From NCBI RefSeq assembly GCF_012863495.1, contig NZ_JAAVJL010000001.1, positions 1,980,001 to 2,044,000 on the forward strand: a stretch of DNA of 64,000 nt. The letters run 5' to 3'. This stretch comes from Pseudanabaena yagii GIHE-NHR1. GTDB lineage: Bacteria > Cyanobacteriota > Cyanobacteriia > Pseudanabaenales > Pseudanabaenaceae. Below are positions 19,085-26,753 of this stretch, in pieces (position 1 is the stretch's first letter; the number at the start of each line of letters is the position of its first letter). The notes under the pieces are model-generated. The model saw only the letters and a list, made by a program, of their open reading frames with translations, made no database searches and was not told the DNA's origin. A program made the translations under genes and the position numbers.

Positions 19085-19160
19085 AGCGCTTTGCGCTCAA
19101 ACCCTAACCAAGAAATTTTTTAAAAGCATTGAAAAACAACACTTTTAAAAAATTTCCTAT
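19085..19160. repeat. Degenerate copy of a hairpin repeat related to 50082-50171
   Basis: The arms AGAAATTTTTTAAAAGC and its near complement surround a short spacer, and the left flank contains GCGCTTTGCGCTCAAA. The same words occur in the better preserved hairpin at 50082-50171, so the two are likely copies of one element. It lies in the 450-base gene-free stretch 19020-19469. Confidence 0.6.
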
Positions 19161-19276
19161 AGCTTGTACGCTCGGAAATTGGTATAACAACTCACAATTA
19201 GAATCAACACAATACACCACTCAGCGATTCTCATTATCAAAATCATTTTTTGCAATCTTACTCTAGACAGGATTAC

Positions 19277-19337
19277 CAAAAACAGTTTTGCTATTTTCCA
19301 AGCTGTTGACGCTAGAAAATAGCAAAACTGTTTTTTG
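19277..19337. repeat. ~22-bp hairpin upstream of the C39-like gene
   Basis: Arms 19277-19298 and 19315-19337 (core ACAGTTTTGCTATTTTC) pair with a 16-base loop. No gene immediately precedes it, so it is not an obvious terminator; the rest of the 19020-19469 interval shows nothing else I can name. Confidence 0.65.
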
Positions 19338-19469
19338 ATGAGAACTAATATGAGCTGCGCCCAGATACTTAATTATTCATTAATACAAGATTTCAAAAAT
19401 CTATAAATAATTCCTGATTGCGATATGAGATGATTTATATAATTATCGCATTCACTCCGAGGTTGTCCT

Positions 19470-20312
19470 ATGCCCAAAGCGATCGCCGAAGCAGATACTT
19501 TTCTGAAAAAAAAGCTGCTTGGCTCAACGGATTTAGCCGATTCTGAGAAGATTTTCATCAAAAAGGGGCAGTCTTTTTTTGTGACTGAGTATAGCCCCGA
19601 TCGTAATCAACATCTTCTCCTAACTCTTGCTTCTCCCTTCCCTGCCTTAGATGGTAAAGCTCAACTGCAAAAAGTATATGCCTATGATCCTCATGTCAAA
19701 ATTGAGGGGGAAGATATCAATCAACTGATTAAGCTCCCAGTCAAATATTGCTCTCAATTAGATAATGATCAGGCAATCTTTGGTCCTGGCTGGAGACAGT
19801 GCAATACGACCAGCAATACAATGCTAGCCGATTTTGTGCTAAATGGAGCCTTGACCACGATGGCAAAAGCACAGGGATTCCCCGAACCCGAATCTGTCTA
19901 TATGCGAATTGTGGGCAAGTATGGTGATACTACTGATCATGACGCTCAAACATGGGCTTTAAAAGAACTTGGTATAGACTCTTACTTTAGCTATTCCCTG
20001 TCCGCAAAAGATGTCTTAATGTCTCTTAAGGCAAATATTCCTGTAGTTGTAGGATTCGCTTACAAAGGCAGTGGACACATTTGCTTGATTGTGGGACATG
20101 ACCCTAACCAAAAAGTTTGGCTTGTTCACGATCCTTACGGAACTCGTCATGGGGCTAGCGACAGTTATGATGTCGGTGTTGGTGGAGCCTACGATGCCTA
20201 TACCTATACAGTAATGCAGCAAATTTTTTGGGACGGCGGTGGTGAAGCTGGTTGGGGAAGAATCGTCACCAGTATCAAGGGCAAACCCACGGGTTTACCT
20301 TCAGGACTCTAA
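19470..20312 (+). CDS. Peptidase C39-like (papain-fold) protein
   Basis: 280 residues. The C-terminal two thirds match the C39-like family 2 fold: catalytic Cys in GWRQCNTTSNTMLADF (oxyanion Gln just before), catalytic His in GSGHICLIVGHDP, and the supporting acid in VHDPYGTRHG. The N-terminal ~85 residues are a separate small domain, probably beta-rich (IFIKKGQSFFVTEYSPDRNQHLLLTL). No signal peptide or membrane segment, unlike bacteriocin-exporter C39 domains, so it is probably a free cytoplasmic or non-classically exported hydrolase. The substrate is unknown. It stands alone between two long hairpins. Confidence 0.85.
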   Translation: MPKAIAEADTFLKKKLLGSTDLADSEKIFIKKGQSFFVTEYSPDRNQHLLLTLASPFPALDGKAQLQKVYAYDPHVKIEGEDINQLIKLPVKYCSQLDNDQAIFGPGWRQCNTTSNTMLADFVLNGALTTMAKAQGFPEPESVYMRIVGKYGDTTDHDAQTWALKELGIDSYFSYSLSAKDVLMSLKANIPVVVGFAYKGSGHICLIVGHDPNQKVWLVHDPYGTRHGASDSYDVGVGGAYDAYTYTVMQQIFWDGGGEAGWGRIVTSIKGKPTGLPSGL

Positions 20313-20348
20313 TGCTCTCCATTACACCTCCCTAGAGTCATTGAGAAG

Positions 20349-20399
20349 CAAGAAATTTTTAGAAAAACTGGCTTTGCCAGTTTTTCTAAAAATTTCTTG
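20349..20399 (+). terminator. 24-bp perfect hairpin, TGGC-TTT-GCCA apex
   Basis: Arms 20349-20372 and 20376-20399 are fully complementary with a TTT loop, 36 bases after the C39-like gene. The outer part CAAGAAATTTTT is shared with the hairpins at 19085 and 50082. Confidence 0.85.
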
Positions 20400-20457
20400 G
20401 CATTTGAATCAACACAAAGCACTATAAAACAAGATTACAAAAAGGTATTAAGGCAAC

Positions 20458-21063
20458 GTGAATATTTTAGAACCAAAGCAATTGGTTGAATCGCTGGGAT
20501 CTGTTGGTGGTCATCTTGCAATTTGGGCGATCATCTTTGCTGAATCTGGTCTACTTGTTGGGTTCTTTTTACCAGGAGACTCGCTTCTATTTGCCGCAGG
20601 TTTTTTGGCTTCTATAGGAAAGCTCAACATCTTTGCACTGATTATCGGATGCTTTTTTTGTGCAGTGCTGGGAGATAACGTAGGCTATGCTACAGGCAAA
20701 CGCTTTGGGCACAAATTATTTTCTAGAGAAGATTCGATATTTTTTCATAAGAAGCATATTATCAAGGCACAAAATTTTTATGATAAGCATGGCAAAAAAA
20801 CCATCATCCTAGCTCGCTTTTTGCCCGTTGTCCGCACCTTTGCCCCCATCGTCGCAGGCATTGGCAAAATGGACTACGCCACATTCTTTAAGTTCAATCT
20901 AATTGGTGGGTTCATCTGGACATCTGGCTTATCTCTATTGGGCTATGGATTGGGAAATGTTATTCCCGATGTTGATAAATATTTGCTACCTATTACGATC
21001 GCTATTGTTGTGATTTCGGTTGTTCCTTCTCTTTTACATTTACTTCCAGAACGCGAAAAATAA
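20458..21063 (+). CDS. DedA family membrane protein
   Basis: 201 residues from a GTG start. It shows the DedA/SNARE-associated layout: IWAIIFAESGLLVGFFLPGDSLLFAAGFLA (E and PGD motifs in the first re-entrant region), GDNVGYATGKRFG, and FLPVVRTFAPIVAGIG.M near residue 123 (the conserved R in the second re-entrant loop), then two C-terminal transmembrane helices. The family takes part in lipid carrier flipping and membrane homeostasis, in the cytoplasmic membrane; the exact substrate cannot be told. It is convergent with the EEP-family gene and shares a hairpin with it. Confidence 0.93.
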   Translation: MNILEPKQLVESLGSVGGHLAIWAIIFAESGLLVGFFLPGDSLLFAAGFLASIGKLNIFALIIGCFFCAVLGDNVGYATGKRFGHKLFSREDSIFFHKKHIIKAQNFYDKHGKKTIILARFLPVVRTFAPIVAGIGKMDYATFFKFNLIGGFIWTSGLSLLGYGLGNVIPDVDKYLLPITIAIVVISVVPSLLHLLPEREK

Positions 21064-21093
21064 TGAAGCTGTTGCAAGGCAACAGCTTCATTA
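21061..21093. terminator. Bidirectional terminator overlapping both stop codons, GTTGC-AAG-GCAAC apex
   Basis: Perfect 15-bp arms 21061-21075 and 21079-21093 (TAATGAAGCTGTTGC and its complement) with an AAG loop. The hairpin overlaps the stop codons of the convergent dedA and EEP genes. Confidence 0.92.
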
Positions 21094-22050
21094 TTTTGTG
21101 CGAAAGATGGCTCTTACGGGTAAGTGATCAGAAACTTTAGAAAAATAGGTGCGATCGCTATCAAAGCCTAAATCTTTTTGAGGATCGAGAATTTGCACTG
21201 ATTGAGGAATATATTCTTCTTCTGCACCCTTGGGAGCTTTGGAAACCGCAATATGGTCGATAACGCAACCAGTGCCACGATTGGAATAACGCGGACGACC
21301 CTCAGGGGTTTTCGGTTGACCATGTTTTTTCAAACAGTTCTCTTGAGCATTGGTTTCCACCGATCTTGTTAAGAATGACAAGGGAGCATCACGTAAGCCA
21401 CGATTTTGCTCTGCCCATGTAGGACTATTGAAATCTCCTACTAGAATCAAGTCAGGATCAGATTGAGGATTCTTTTGATATTGATCAACCTCTTTCCGTA
21501 GGAGATCGCTTTGATGTTGACGCAGGCGATCAGCATCTGCACCGCCGCTACCCTTTTGATGCACTACTACTAAGGTAAAGTCAAACTTCTGTCCAGCTTT
21601 GATGTAGGTGACAAGGGGCGATCGCAAAGTCCCTGTGATATTTACCTGTTTCCATTCCGTCACTTTTTGAGCAGATACTTCGTCTTGACGATAGAAAAGA
21701 GCGACCCTTTGTTTATTACCCGATTCTCCTAAGATAAAGTTCCATTTTTGAGATTTATTCAACTTCTCTTTGAGCTTTTCCGCAGCAACGGGACTAACCT
21801 CTTGTAAGCCAATAACATCAAAATTCCGCTCAATAATTTGGCTCACCGCATCAACCTTTGCTGAGTTCAATCCATCAAAATTTTCCAGATTAAAGGTTCC
21901 GAGGCGAATTTGGTCGGGGGTATTGGCAGTCGCGAAGGGATTGGAGCAACCAGCAGCGATCGCAACTATGCCAAAAACAGCTAAACCCAGAATATGTAAG
22001 TATTTAACATTGTGAAAACGCGATCGCATCATAATATTCACATATTTCAT
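21091..22050 (-). CDS. Lipoprotein endonuclease/exonuclease/phosphatase family protein
   Basis: 319 residues. A hydrophobic N-terminus ends in the lipobox AIAAGC (Cys near residue 34), so the protein is probably lipid-anchored outside the cytoplasmic membrane. The rest is an EEP fold with all hallmarks: LGTFNLENF, VIGLQEVS (catalytic Glu), VVVHQKGSGG, ILVGDFNSP (Asp/Asn), VIDHIAVS and KVSDHLPVRA (final Asp-His). The family covers Mg2+-dependent nucleases and phosphodiesterases; an extracellular nuclease role is plausible but not shown. Shorter starts (second Met at residue 7) are possible. Confidence 0.92.
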   Translation of the reverse strand: MKYVNIMMRSRFHNVKYLHILGLAVFGIVAIAAGCSNPFATANTPDQIRLGTFNLENFDGLNSAKVDAVSQIIERNFDVIGLQEVSPVAAEKLKEKLNKSQKWNFILGESGNKQRVALFYRQDEVSAQKVTEWKQVNITGTLRSPLVTYIKAGQKFDFTLVVVHQKGSGGADADRLRQHQSDLLRKEVDQYQKNPQSDPDLILVGDFNSPTWAEQNRGLRDAPLSFLTRSVETNAQENCLKKHGQPKTPEGRPRYSNRGTGCVIDHIAVSKAPKGAEEEYIPQSVQILDPQKDLGFDSDRTYFSKVSDHLPVRAIFRTK

Positions 22051-22100
22051 GAAAACAAGATGTCAGCAAGGCTATAGCTTAGAATGAACTACTCCAAAAA

Positions 22101-23570
22101 TCATCTAGAGTTACCGATCTTAATTTGATGTAAGAAATCTTCAAGTACATCGATTAACCAACTCACCTCTGTCGGGCGTAAATCGGATACTGCCAAGGTA
22201 TAGGGAACTCCCGCTAGATAGAGAATTACATTAGACTTCATCGAGTTATCTTCACTGGGTTCACTCGCTGCCCAAGCGAGCCAATTGAAAAAGTTACTAT
22301 TTTTTCTTTCGATCATTTTCCATTGTGGCTCTACTCCTTGCAATTCATGGGTGGGAAATTTCGCATGCCAGTAAATTTTGCCTAGAAGCGATCGCCTTAA
22401 CCAAGTTTCTTGCTCACCGATTTCTAAGATGATGGTTGTTAGGGAATTTACAGTGCCAATTAGCAACAGTAGTAAGATGAAAGCAACACCAATGTAGCTC
22501 CAATTTCCTATAGTCGCAATGAGCATCAGGATACTAGGAAAAAATGGCTGAAGAAAGAAACTAATTACAATAACTAATACCCAAATCGCAATTGCTGTCC
22601 AGATCTGACAAGGAATAATGATTCTCAGTTGGTTTGCCGATTGCTCAACTTGGATATTGGTATTGTCTGGTGGATAAACTCTACGCTTGGGGCGAACCGT
22701 GGCAGTTGGGGCAGATATATTTGAGGCAACTTGAGGTTTTACTAAGGGAGTCGATGGTTCTTTGAGAGATTGTAAAGCCTCTCTCGCTGACCCATAGCGC
22801 TTTTTGACTGTAGGTTCTACCAATTTTTGAATCCAATGCACTAGATGAGAACTAGCACTGGTGCGATCGCGAAAAACTATCTTTGCATCATCATCCTGTG
22901 GTAAATCCGCAGGGGAAATCCCCGTCAATAGATGAATCATCGTCGCACCCAAAGCATAGAGATCAGAGGCGGCTACGGCTCTACCTCCATACTGTTCCAT
23001 CGGTGCATAGCCATAGGTTCCGACCACGGTAAAAGATTTGCCTTCAGCACTGGCTTTGTCCTGTACTGCGCCAAAATCCACCAGATAAATATTTCTAGAT
23101 CCCCCTTCTTTACCAGTCAGAATCAAGTTACTAGGCTTGATATCACGATGGAGAACTTGGGGATTCAATTCATGCAGATAAATGAGAATTTCTAAAATGG
23201 CGATCGCCATTTGTTTAACCTGTGCTTCTGTAAATTTATGCCCCTGAGCAATATATTCTCGCAAAGAATTTCCTTGAATATATTCCTGTACGAGTCCAAA
23301 CCACAAAGAGCGATCATCAATGGAAAAGTAATCGCGATATTTAGGAATCCTCGGATGATCTAACTGTTTAAGTACATTTGCCTCCCGTTCAAACAATTTC
23401 AAATCTTCCCATTGCACATTCCCTCCAAAAGCTAACAGCTTAACCACCACCAGTTCATTCTCTTGCTGCAAATCCTTTGCAAGCCAAGTTTCTCGTCCTG
23501 CATTCTGACCTAGTTGACGTTCTAATTGATAGCGCTGATTAATGACTTCTTGAGGCTGAAGCTTAGTCAT
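22101..23570 (-). CDS. Ser/Thr protein kinase with C-terminal membrane domain
   Basis: 489 residues. Kinase domain at residues ~14-275: VVVK (Lys44), HRDIKPSNLI (catalytic loop at 141), VDFGAVQ (DFG at 165) and GTYGYAPMEQYGG (activation segment). The Gly-rich loop is weak (LGQNAGRETW instead of GxGxxG), but the other catalytic residues are intact. Two transmembrane helices follow at about 322-375 with a soluble C-terminal domain (~115 residues). This layout of kinase, two TM helices and a PH-like cytoplasmic tail recurs in the kinase at 53926-55329. A membrane-bound Hanks-type signalling kinase; targets unknown. Confidence 0.92.
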   Translation of the reverse strand: MTKLQPQEVINQRYQLERQLGQNAGRETWLAKDLQQENELVVVKLLAFGGNVQWEDLKLFEREANVLKQLDHPRIPKYRDYFSIDDRSLWFGLVQEYIQGNSLREYIAQGHKFTEAQVKQMAIAILEILIYLHELNPQVLHRDIKPSNLILTGKEGGSRNIYLVDFGAVQDKASAEGKSFTVVGTYGYAPMEQYGGRAVAASDLYALGATMIHLLTGISPADLPQDDDAKIVFRDRTSASSHLVHWIQKLVEPTVKKRYGSAREALQSLKEPSTPLVKPQVASNISAPTATVRPKRRVYPPDNTNIQVEQSANQLRIIIPCQIWTAIAIWVLVIVISFFLQPFFPSILMLIATIGNWSYIGVAFILLLLLIGTVNSLTTIILEIGEQETWLRRSLLGKIYWHAKFPTHELQGVEPQWKMIERKNSNFFNWLAWAASEPSEDNSMKSNVILYLAGVPYTLAVSDLRPTEVSWLIDVLEDFLHQIKIGNSR

Positions 23571-23602
23571 AGAATTTGCTCAAAGAATTGAGTAGTTATA
23601 CC

Positions 23603-23635
23603 AAAACTAAAAATGGCTACGCCATTTTTAGTTTT
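23603..23635. repeat. 15-bp hairpin, ATGGC-TAC-GCCAT apex
   Basis: Perfect arms AAAACTAAAAATGGC and its complement (23603-23617, 23621-23635) with a TAC loop, just upstream of the kinase start on the minus strand; a terminator role for the kinase is impossible because of its position. Confidence 0.8.
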
Positions 23636-23717
23636 AAAAATCCTTACTGGGCTTGTTTTTTAATTCGCGAAAGTGTTGTCATACTTTCGTGAATTGGTAT
23701 TAAGCATAGATAAACTT

Positions 23718-23777
23718 AAAACTCAAATTGTGTGGTTGCACGCTATGTGGGCAGCCACACAATTTGGTTTGAGTTTA
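23718..23777. repeat. Imperfect long hairpin before the Uma2 gene
   Basis: Arms of about 20 bp (core AAATTGTGTGG) with a 3-base bulge and a loop around 23740-23752. It lies 58 bases before the Uma2 start. Confidence 0.55.
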
Positions 23778-23835
23778 CAACTATGCTGAGCTACTTATAA
23801 TATAAACATAATGACAATGAGGGAGATCGAAAGTC

Positions 23836-24600
23836 ATGACTTTCACAATCGATCCATCTATAGACCCTGTTGTGCTACCCGATCACACCCAACTGCCAGA
23901 GTCAGATGGCACATTTGTAAAAAATTTCCAAGAGCATCCCCAAAGTATTCTCCTAACAGATTCAATAGAGCCTGTATTACAAAAAATACATTCCGATGGA
24001 CAATATGCGATCGGTCAGGATAGTGGCATCTATTGGCGCATGACCGAACCTCCCGAAAAAGGAGCAGAGGCTCCCGATTGGTTTTATGTGCCAAATGTAC
24101 CACCATTATTAAATGGGATTCCGCGTCGTTCCTATGTTCTCTGGCAAGAATTTATTGCTCCGTTAATCATTTTGGAATTTGTGTCTGGAACTGGGAAGGA
24201 AGAGAGGGATAAAACGCCTTGGAAAGGTAAATTCTTCATCTATGAACAGGTGATTCGTCCTGCTTTTTATGGCATTTACGAAGTTCAAACTGCTAGCGTC
24301 GAGCTATATCAATTTGTTGGCAATCAATTTAAACTTGTACCCGCTAATGAGCGCGGACATTACCCCATTGAACAACTTGGGGTTGAGATCGGGATTTGGC
24401 AGGGACAATATCAAAATCTCGAACTACCTTGGCTCCGTTGGTGGGATGCTCAAGGCAATTTATTGATCACTGGCTCGGAACGTGCTGAGATTGAAAGCCA
24501 AAGAGCAACCAAGGAGTATCAACGCGCTGAACAAGAACGCCAACGCGCCGATCGCTTACTTGCTCAACTCAGGGCAGCAGGAATTGAACCAGACCTATAA
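23836..24600 (+). CDS. Uma2 family (DUF820) putative endonuclease
   Basis: 254 residues. The middle carries the PD-(D/E)XK-like core of the Uma2 family: GAEAPDWFYVPNVPP (with the catalytic Asp), PLIILEFVSGTGKEERDKTPWKGKFFIYEQ (E...K). The last ~60 residues are a charged helical tail (ERAEIESQRATKEYQRAEQ), frequent in cyanobacterial members. Family members occur in large numbers in cyanobacteria; they are named for a nuclease fold, but the biological role is not known. The catalytic residues look complete. It is convergent with the phosphatase gene with one base between them. Confidence 0.9.
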   Translation: MTFTIDPSIDPVVLPDHTQLPESDGTFVKNFQEHPQSILLTDSIEPVLQKIHSDGQYAIGQDSGIYWRMTEPPEKGAEAPDWFYVPNVPPLLNGIPRRSYVLWQEFIAPLIILEFVSGTGKEERDKTPWKGKFFIYEQVIRPAFYGIYEVQTASVELYQFVGNQFKLVPANERGHYPIEQLGVEIGIWQGQYQNLELPWLRWWDAQGNLLITGSERAEIESQRATKEYQRAEQERQRADRLLAQLRAAGIEPDL

Positions 24601-24601
24601 G

Positions 24602-25438
24602 CTACAAAACAAATTTGGCGATCGCTGCGGCTGCACCATCATCTTCCACACTAGGCGCAACCCAATCCGCGAGAGGCTTTAATCCTTCAGGACTATTACC
24701 CATCGCCACGCCGATTCCTGCATATTCGATCATCTCTAAATCGTTGAAGTTATCACCGATCGCTAAAACCTGAGAGCGATCAAAGCCCAAAATATTCTCT
24801 GCTAAATGTTTTACGGCAGTACCTTTATTCGCGATCGGATTGGTTGCCTCAAAGAATGTAGCTACGGACTTCGTGAGATAAAGTTGTTGCGGTGTATAGC
24901 GATCTTTCAATACTCTTAGCATTTCTGTCACTAATTCGGCGGTATCGCTCAGAGCCAAGATTTTTGTGGGTGGATGATCGGTACTAGCACTAGTCAGAAA
25001 TTCGCGTAAATCACCAACTACCTTAACGCCCACCTTAGAACGTTCGGCATAGGCTTGGGTTTGAGCAGTCATTTTGCGAACGTAGAGTTCATCATTGACA
25101 TAGATATGAATCGAAAGCTGGTCATTAGTCGCAAATTCGCCCAGATCATCTAACAAAGAAAGAGCTTGCTCTAACTCAACTGGCCAATGTCCTACTAATT
25201 CATCGGTTTGAGGATCTTTGATAAATGCACCTTGATAGGAGATCAATGGCATATCTGAGGCGATCGCTTCATGAAAGCGTAATGCTGAGCGATACATTCT
25301 CCCAGTGGCGATCGCTACCTTGACACCCTTAGCTTGAGCCGCTTTCACTGCCTCTTTCACTGCATCATTGACCTGATTGGCATCACCGCTAATCGTGCCA
25401 TCAATATCTACCACGACCAGTTTTATATCTTGTGCCAT
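24602..25438 (-). CDS. HAD superfamily Cof-type hydrolase
   Basis: 278 residues. HAD motifs: VVVDIDGTI (nucleophile Asp, acid Asp), ATGRM (motif II Thr), and IGDNFNDLEMIEYAGIGVAMGNSP (motif IV with paired acids), as in Cof/sucrose-phosphatase-like type IIB HADs. The protein lacks a signal peptide. Substrates of Cof enzymes are small phosphorylated metabolites; no specific one is indicated. It is convergent with the Uma2 gene (no spacer) and separated from the TPR gene on the same strand by a hairpin. Confidence 0.93.
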   Translation of the reverse strand: MAQDIKLVVVDIDGTISGDANQVNDAVKEAVKAAQAKGVKVAIATGRMYRSALRFHEAIASDMPLISYQGAFIKDPQTDELVGHWPVELEQALSLLDDLGEFATNDQLSIHIYVNDELYVRKMTAQTQAYAERSKVGVKVVGDLREFLTSASTDHPPTKILALSDTAELVTEMLRVLKDRYTPQQLYLTKSVATFFEATNPIANKGTAVKHLAENILGFDRSQVLAIGDNFNDLEMIEYAGIGVAMGNSPEGLKPLADWVAPSVEDDGAAAAIAKFVL

Positions 25439-25545
25439 GAGTTTTGTCTTGCTTTGTATGAACTGAAATAGAACCTATTGCCTGCAATAGTTTAGCGAAG
25501 ATCGCCACATTCACGCTGTAGCCAGTAATGCTTGTAAAAATTTTC

Positions 25546-25578
25546 ACAAAAAAGCCTCGCTGTGCGAGGCTTTTTTGT
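25546..25578. terminator. Terminator hairpin, CTCGC-TGT-GCGAG apex
   Basis: Perfect 15-bp arms (ACAAAAAAGCCTCGC and its complement) with a TGT loop, 15 bases beyond the TPR gene stop on the minus strand. Confidence 0.93.
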
Positions 25579-25592
25579 CATGTTAGTGATAA

Positions 25593-26507
25593 CTATTTTT
25601 CAGCACAGGCTGAACCAACCAAACCACGGCATTGTTCGCGGATTTCTGCTAACAGGCTGGGATTCAACTGCTTAGCTTTACTCAGGGCTAGTTCAAATTG
25701 TTTTTTCGCCTCAGGAATGTTGCTACCTTGCATCCATAGAATCTGTCCCTTTAGATAATTGAGTTCTGGGTTATTCGGTGCAGAGGTAAGGGCTTTATTT
25801 ACAGCATCTAGGGCAAGATCTGGCATCCGTGCATCGCGATAGGCAAGGGCAATACCACGCCATTTCAGATAGTCAGGAGCCGCATATTGCTTCAGGCTAG
25901 ACAAGGCTGATTCAAGGTCTGATAAAGGCAATACTGAGGCAATCAGCATATCGATATAGCCTTTAATCAAGTTCAGTTCAGGATCATTTGCGTCAATATC
26001 CTGTGCTTTTTTGATGTTGTCAAATACGCTCTGGACAAGGGGGAGGGCTTTAGGTGCGCTAGATACACCTTCGGTTTTGACGATATATCCTGCTTCGATC
26101 AAGTCACTTGCTGCTAGATAGATATAGGCTCTGAGGTCATCTTTGCCTCTCAGGGCTTCGGCATTGCGGCGTACCCGTTTGCCAGCTACTTGCATTCCTA
26201 AAAAGTCGTCTTTGGCGTAGAAAGTCGCGGATCTGAGCGCAAATACTAGCGGCTCATCGGCTTCAGTACCTACAGCTTTGTCTAACTGTCTCACTGCTTC
26301 TACATAGTTGCCGTCTTTAAACATTAGTTCAAAGGCTTTTTGAGTTTCGCTACCGATCGCCCTAGCATTTGAGCTGCGAAACGGATCGGCGGCGAAGCTA
26401 GGCATGGCGGTGGCGACGCTGACTAATGCTGCCAATAGGGATGCAGATATGGATGTAAGTATTGGTGCAAATATTGGCGCAGATGTTGGTTTCAAAGGAC
26501 GCTTCAT
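25593..26507 (-). CDS. Secreted TPR-repeat protein (Sll0314/Alr1548-like)
   Basis: 304 residues with a signal peptide (cleavage near SFA-AD, about residue 40, after a long Ser/Ala-rich hydrophobic stretch). Several tetratricopeptide-like helix pairs follow (FELMFKDGNYVEAVRQLDKAV, FDNIKKAQDIDANDPELNLIKGYID, LALDAVNKALTSAPNNPELNYLKGQ, AKKQFELALSKAKQLNP). The protein ends in a Cys pair (EQCRGLVGSACAEK) that may form a disulphide. It resembles the conserved cyanobacterial family named after Sll0314/Alr1548 (from memory). Probably periplasmic or lumenal scaffold; function unknown. The terminator follows directly. Confidence 0.87.
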   Translation of the reverse strand: MKRPLKPTSAPIFAPILTSISASLLAALVSVATAMPSFAADPFRSSNARAIGSETQKAFELMFKDGNYVEAVRQLDKAVGTEADEPLVFALRSATFYAKDDFLGMQVAGKRVRRNAEALRGKDDLRAYIYLAASDLIEAGYIVKTEGVSSAPKALPLVQSVFDNIKKAQDIDANDPELNLIKGYIDMLIASVLPLSDLESALSSLKQYAAPDYLKWRGIALAYRDARMPDLALDAVNKALTSAPNNPELNYLKGQILWMQGSNIPEAKKQFELALSKAKQLNPSLLAEIREQCRGLVGSACAEK

Positions 26508-26753
26508 ATAATTTCCCCGAAAATCTCAGGCTATAGGTAGTTAGCAAAGTTTAGATCGTATTCTTAGGCATTCTGTCAAAATTTATTCGGACTTAACCTA
26601 AACACTTAATCTAAATTTAGTCTGAATTTTTGATCTGCCTGCAATATAGTACTTTGATATATCGAAAGACGATTTTAATTTACAAAAAGTTTCTGACCTT
26701 CACCTGATGGTCTAGATCACAAGTTAGCGATCGGTTCTACATTTACGACTCGA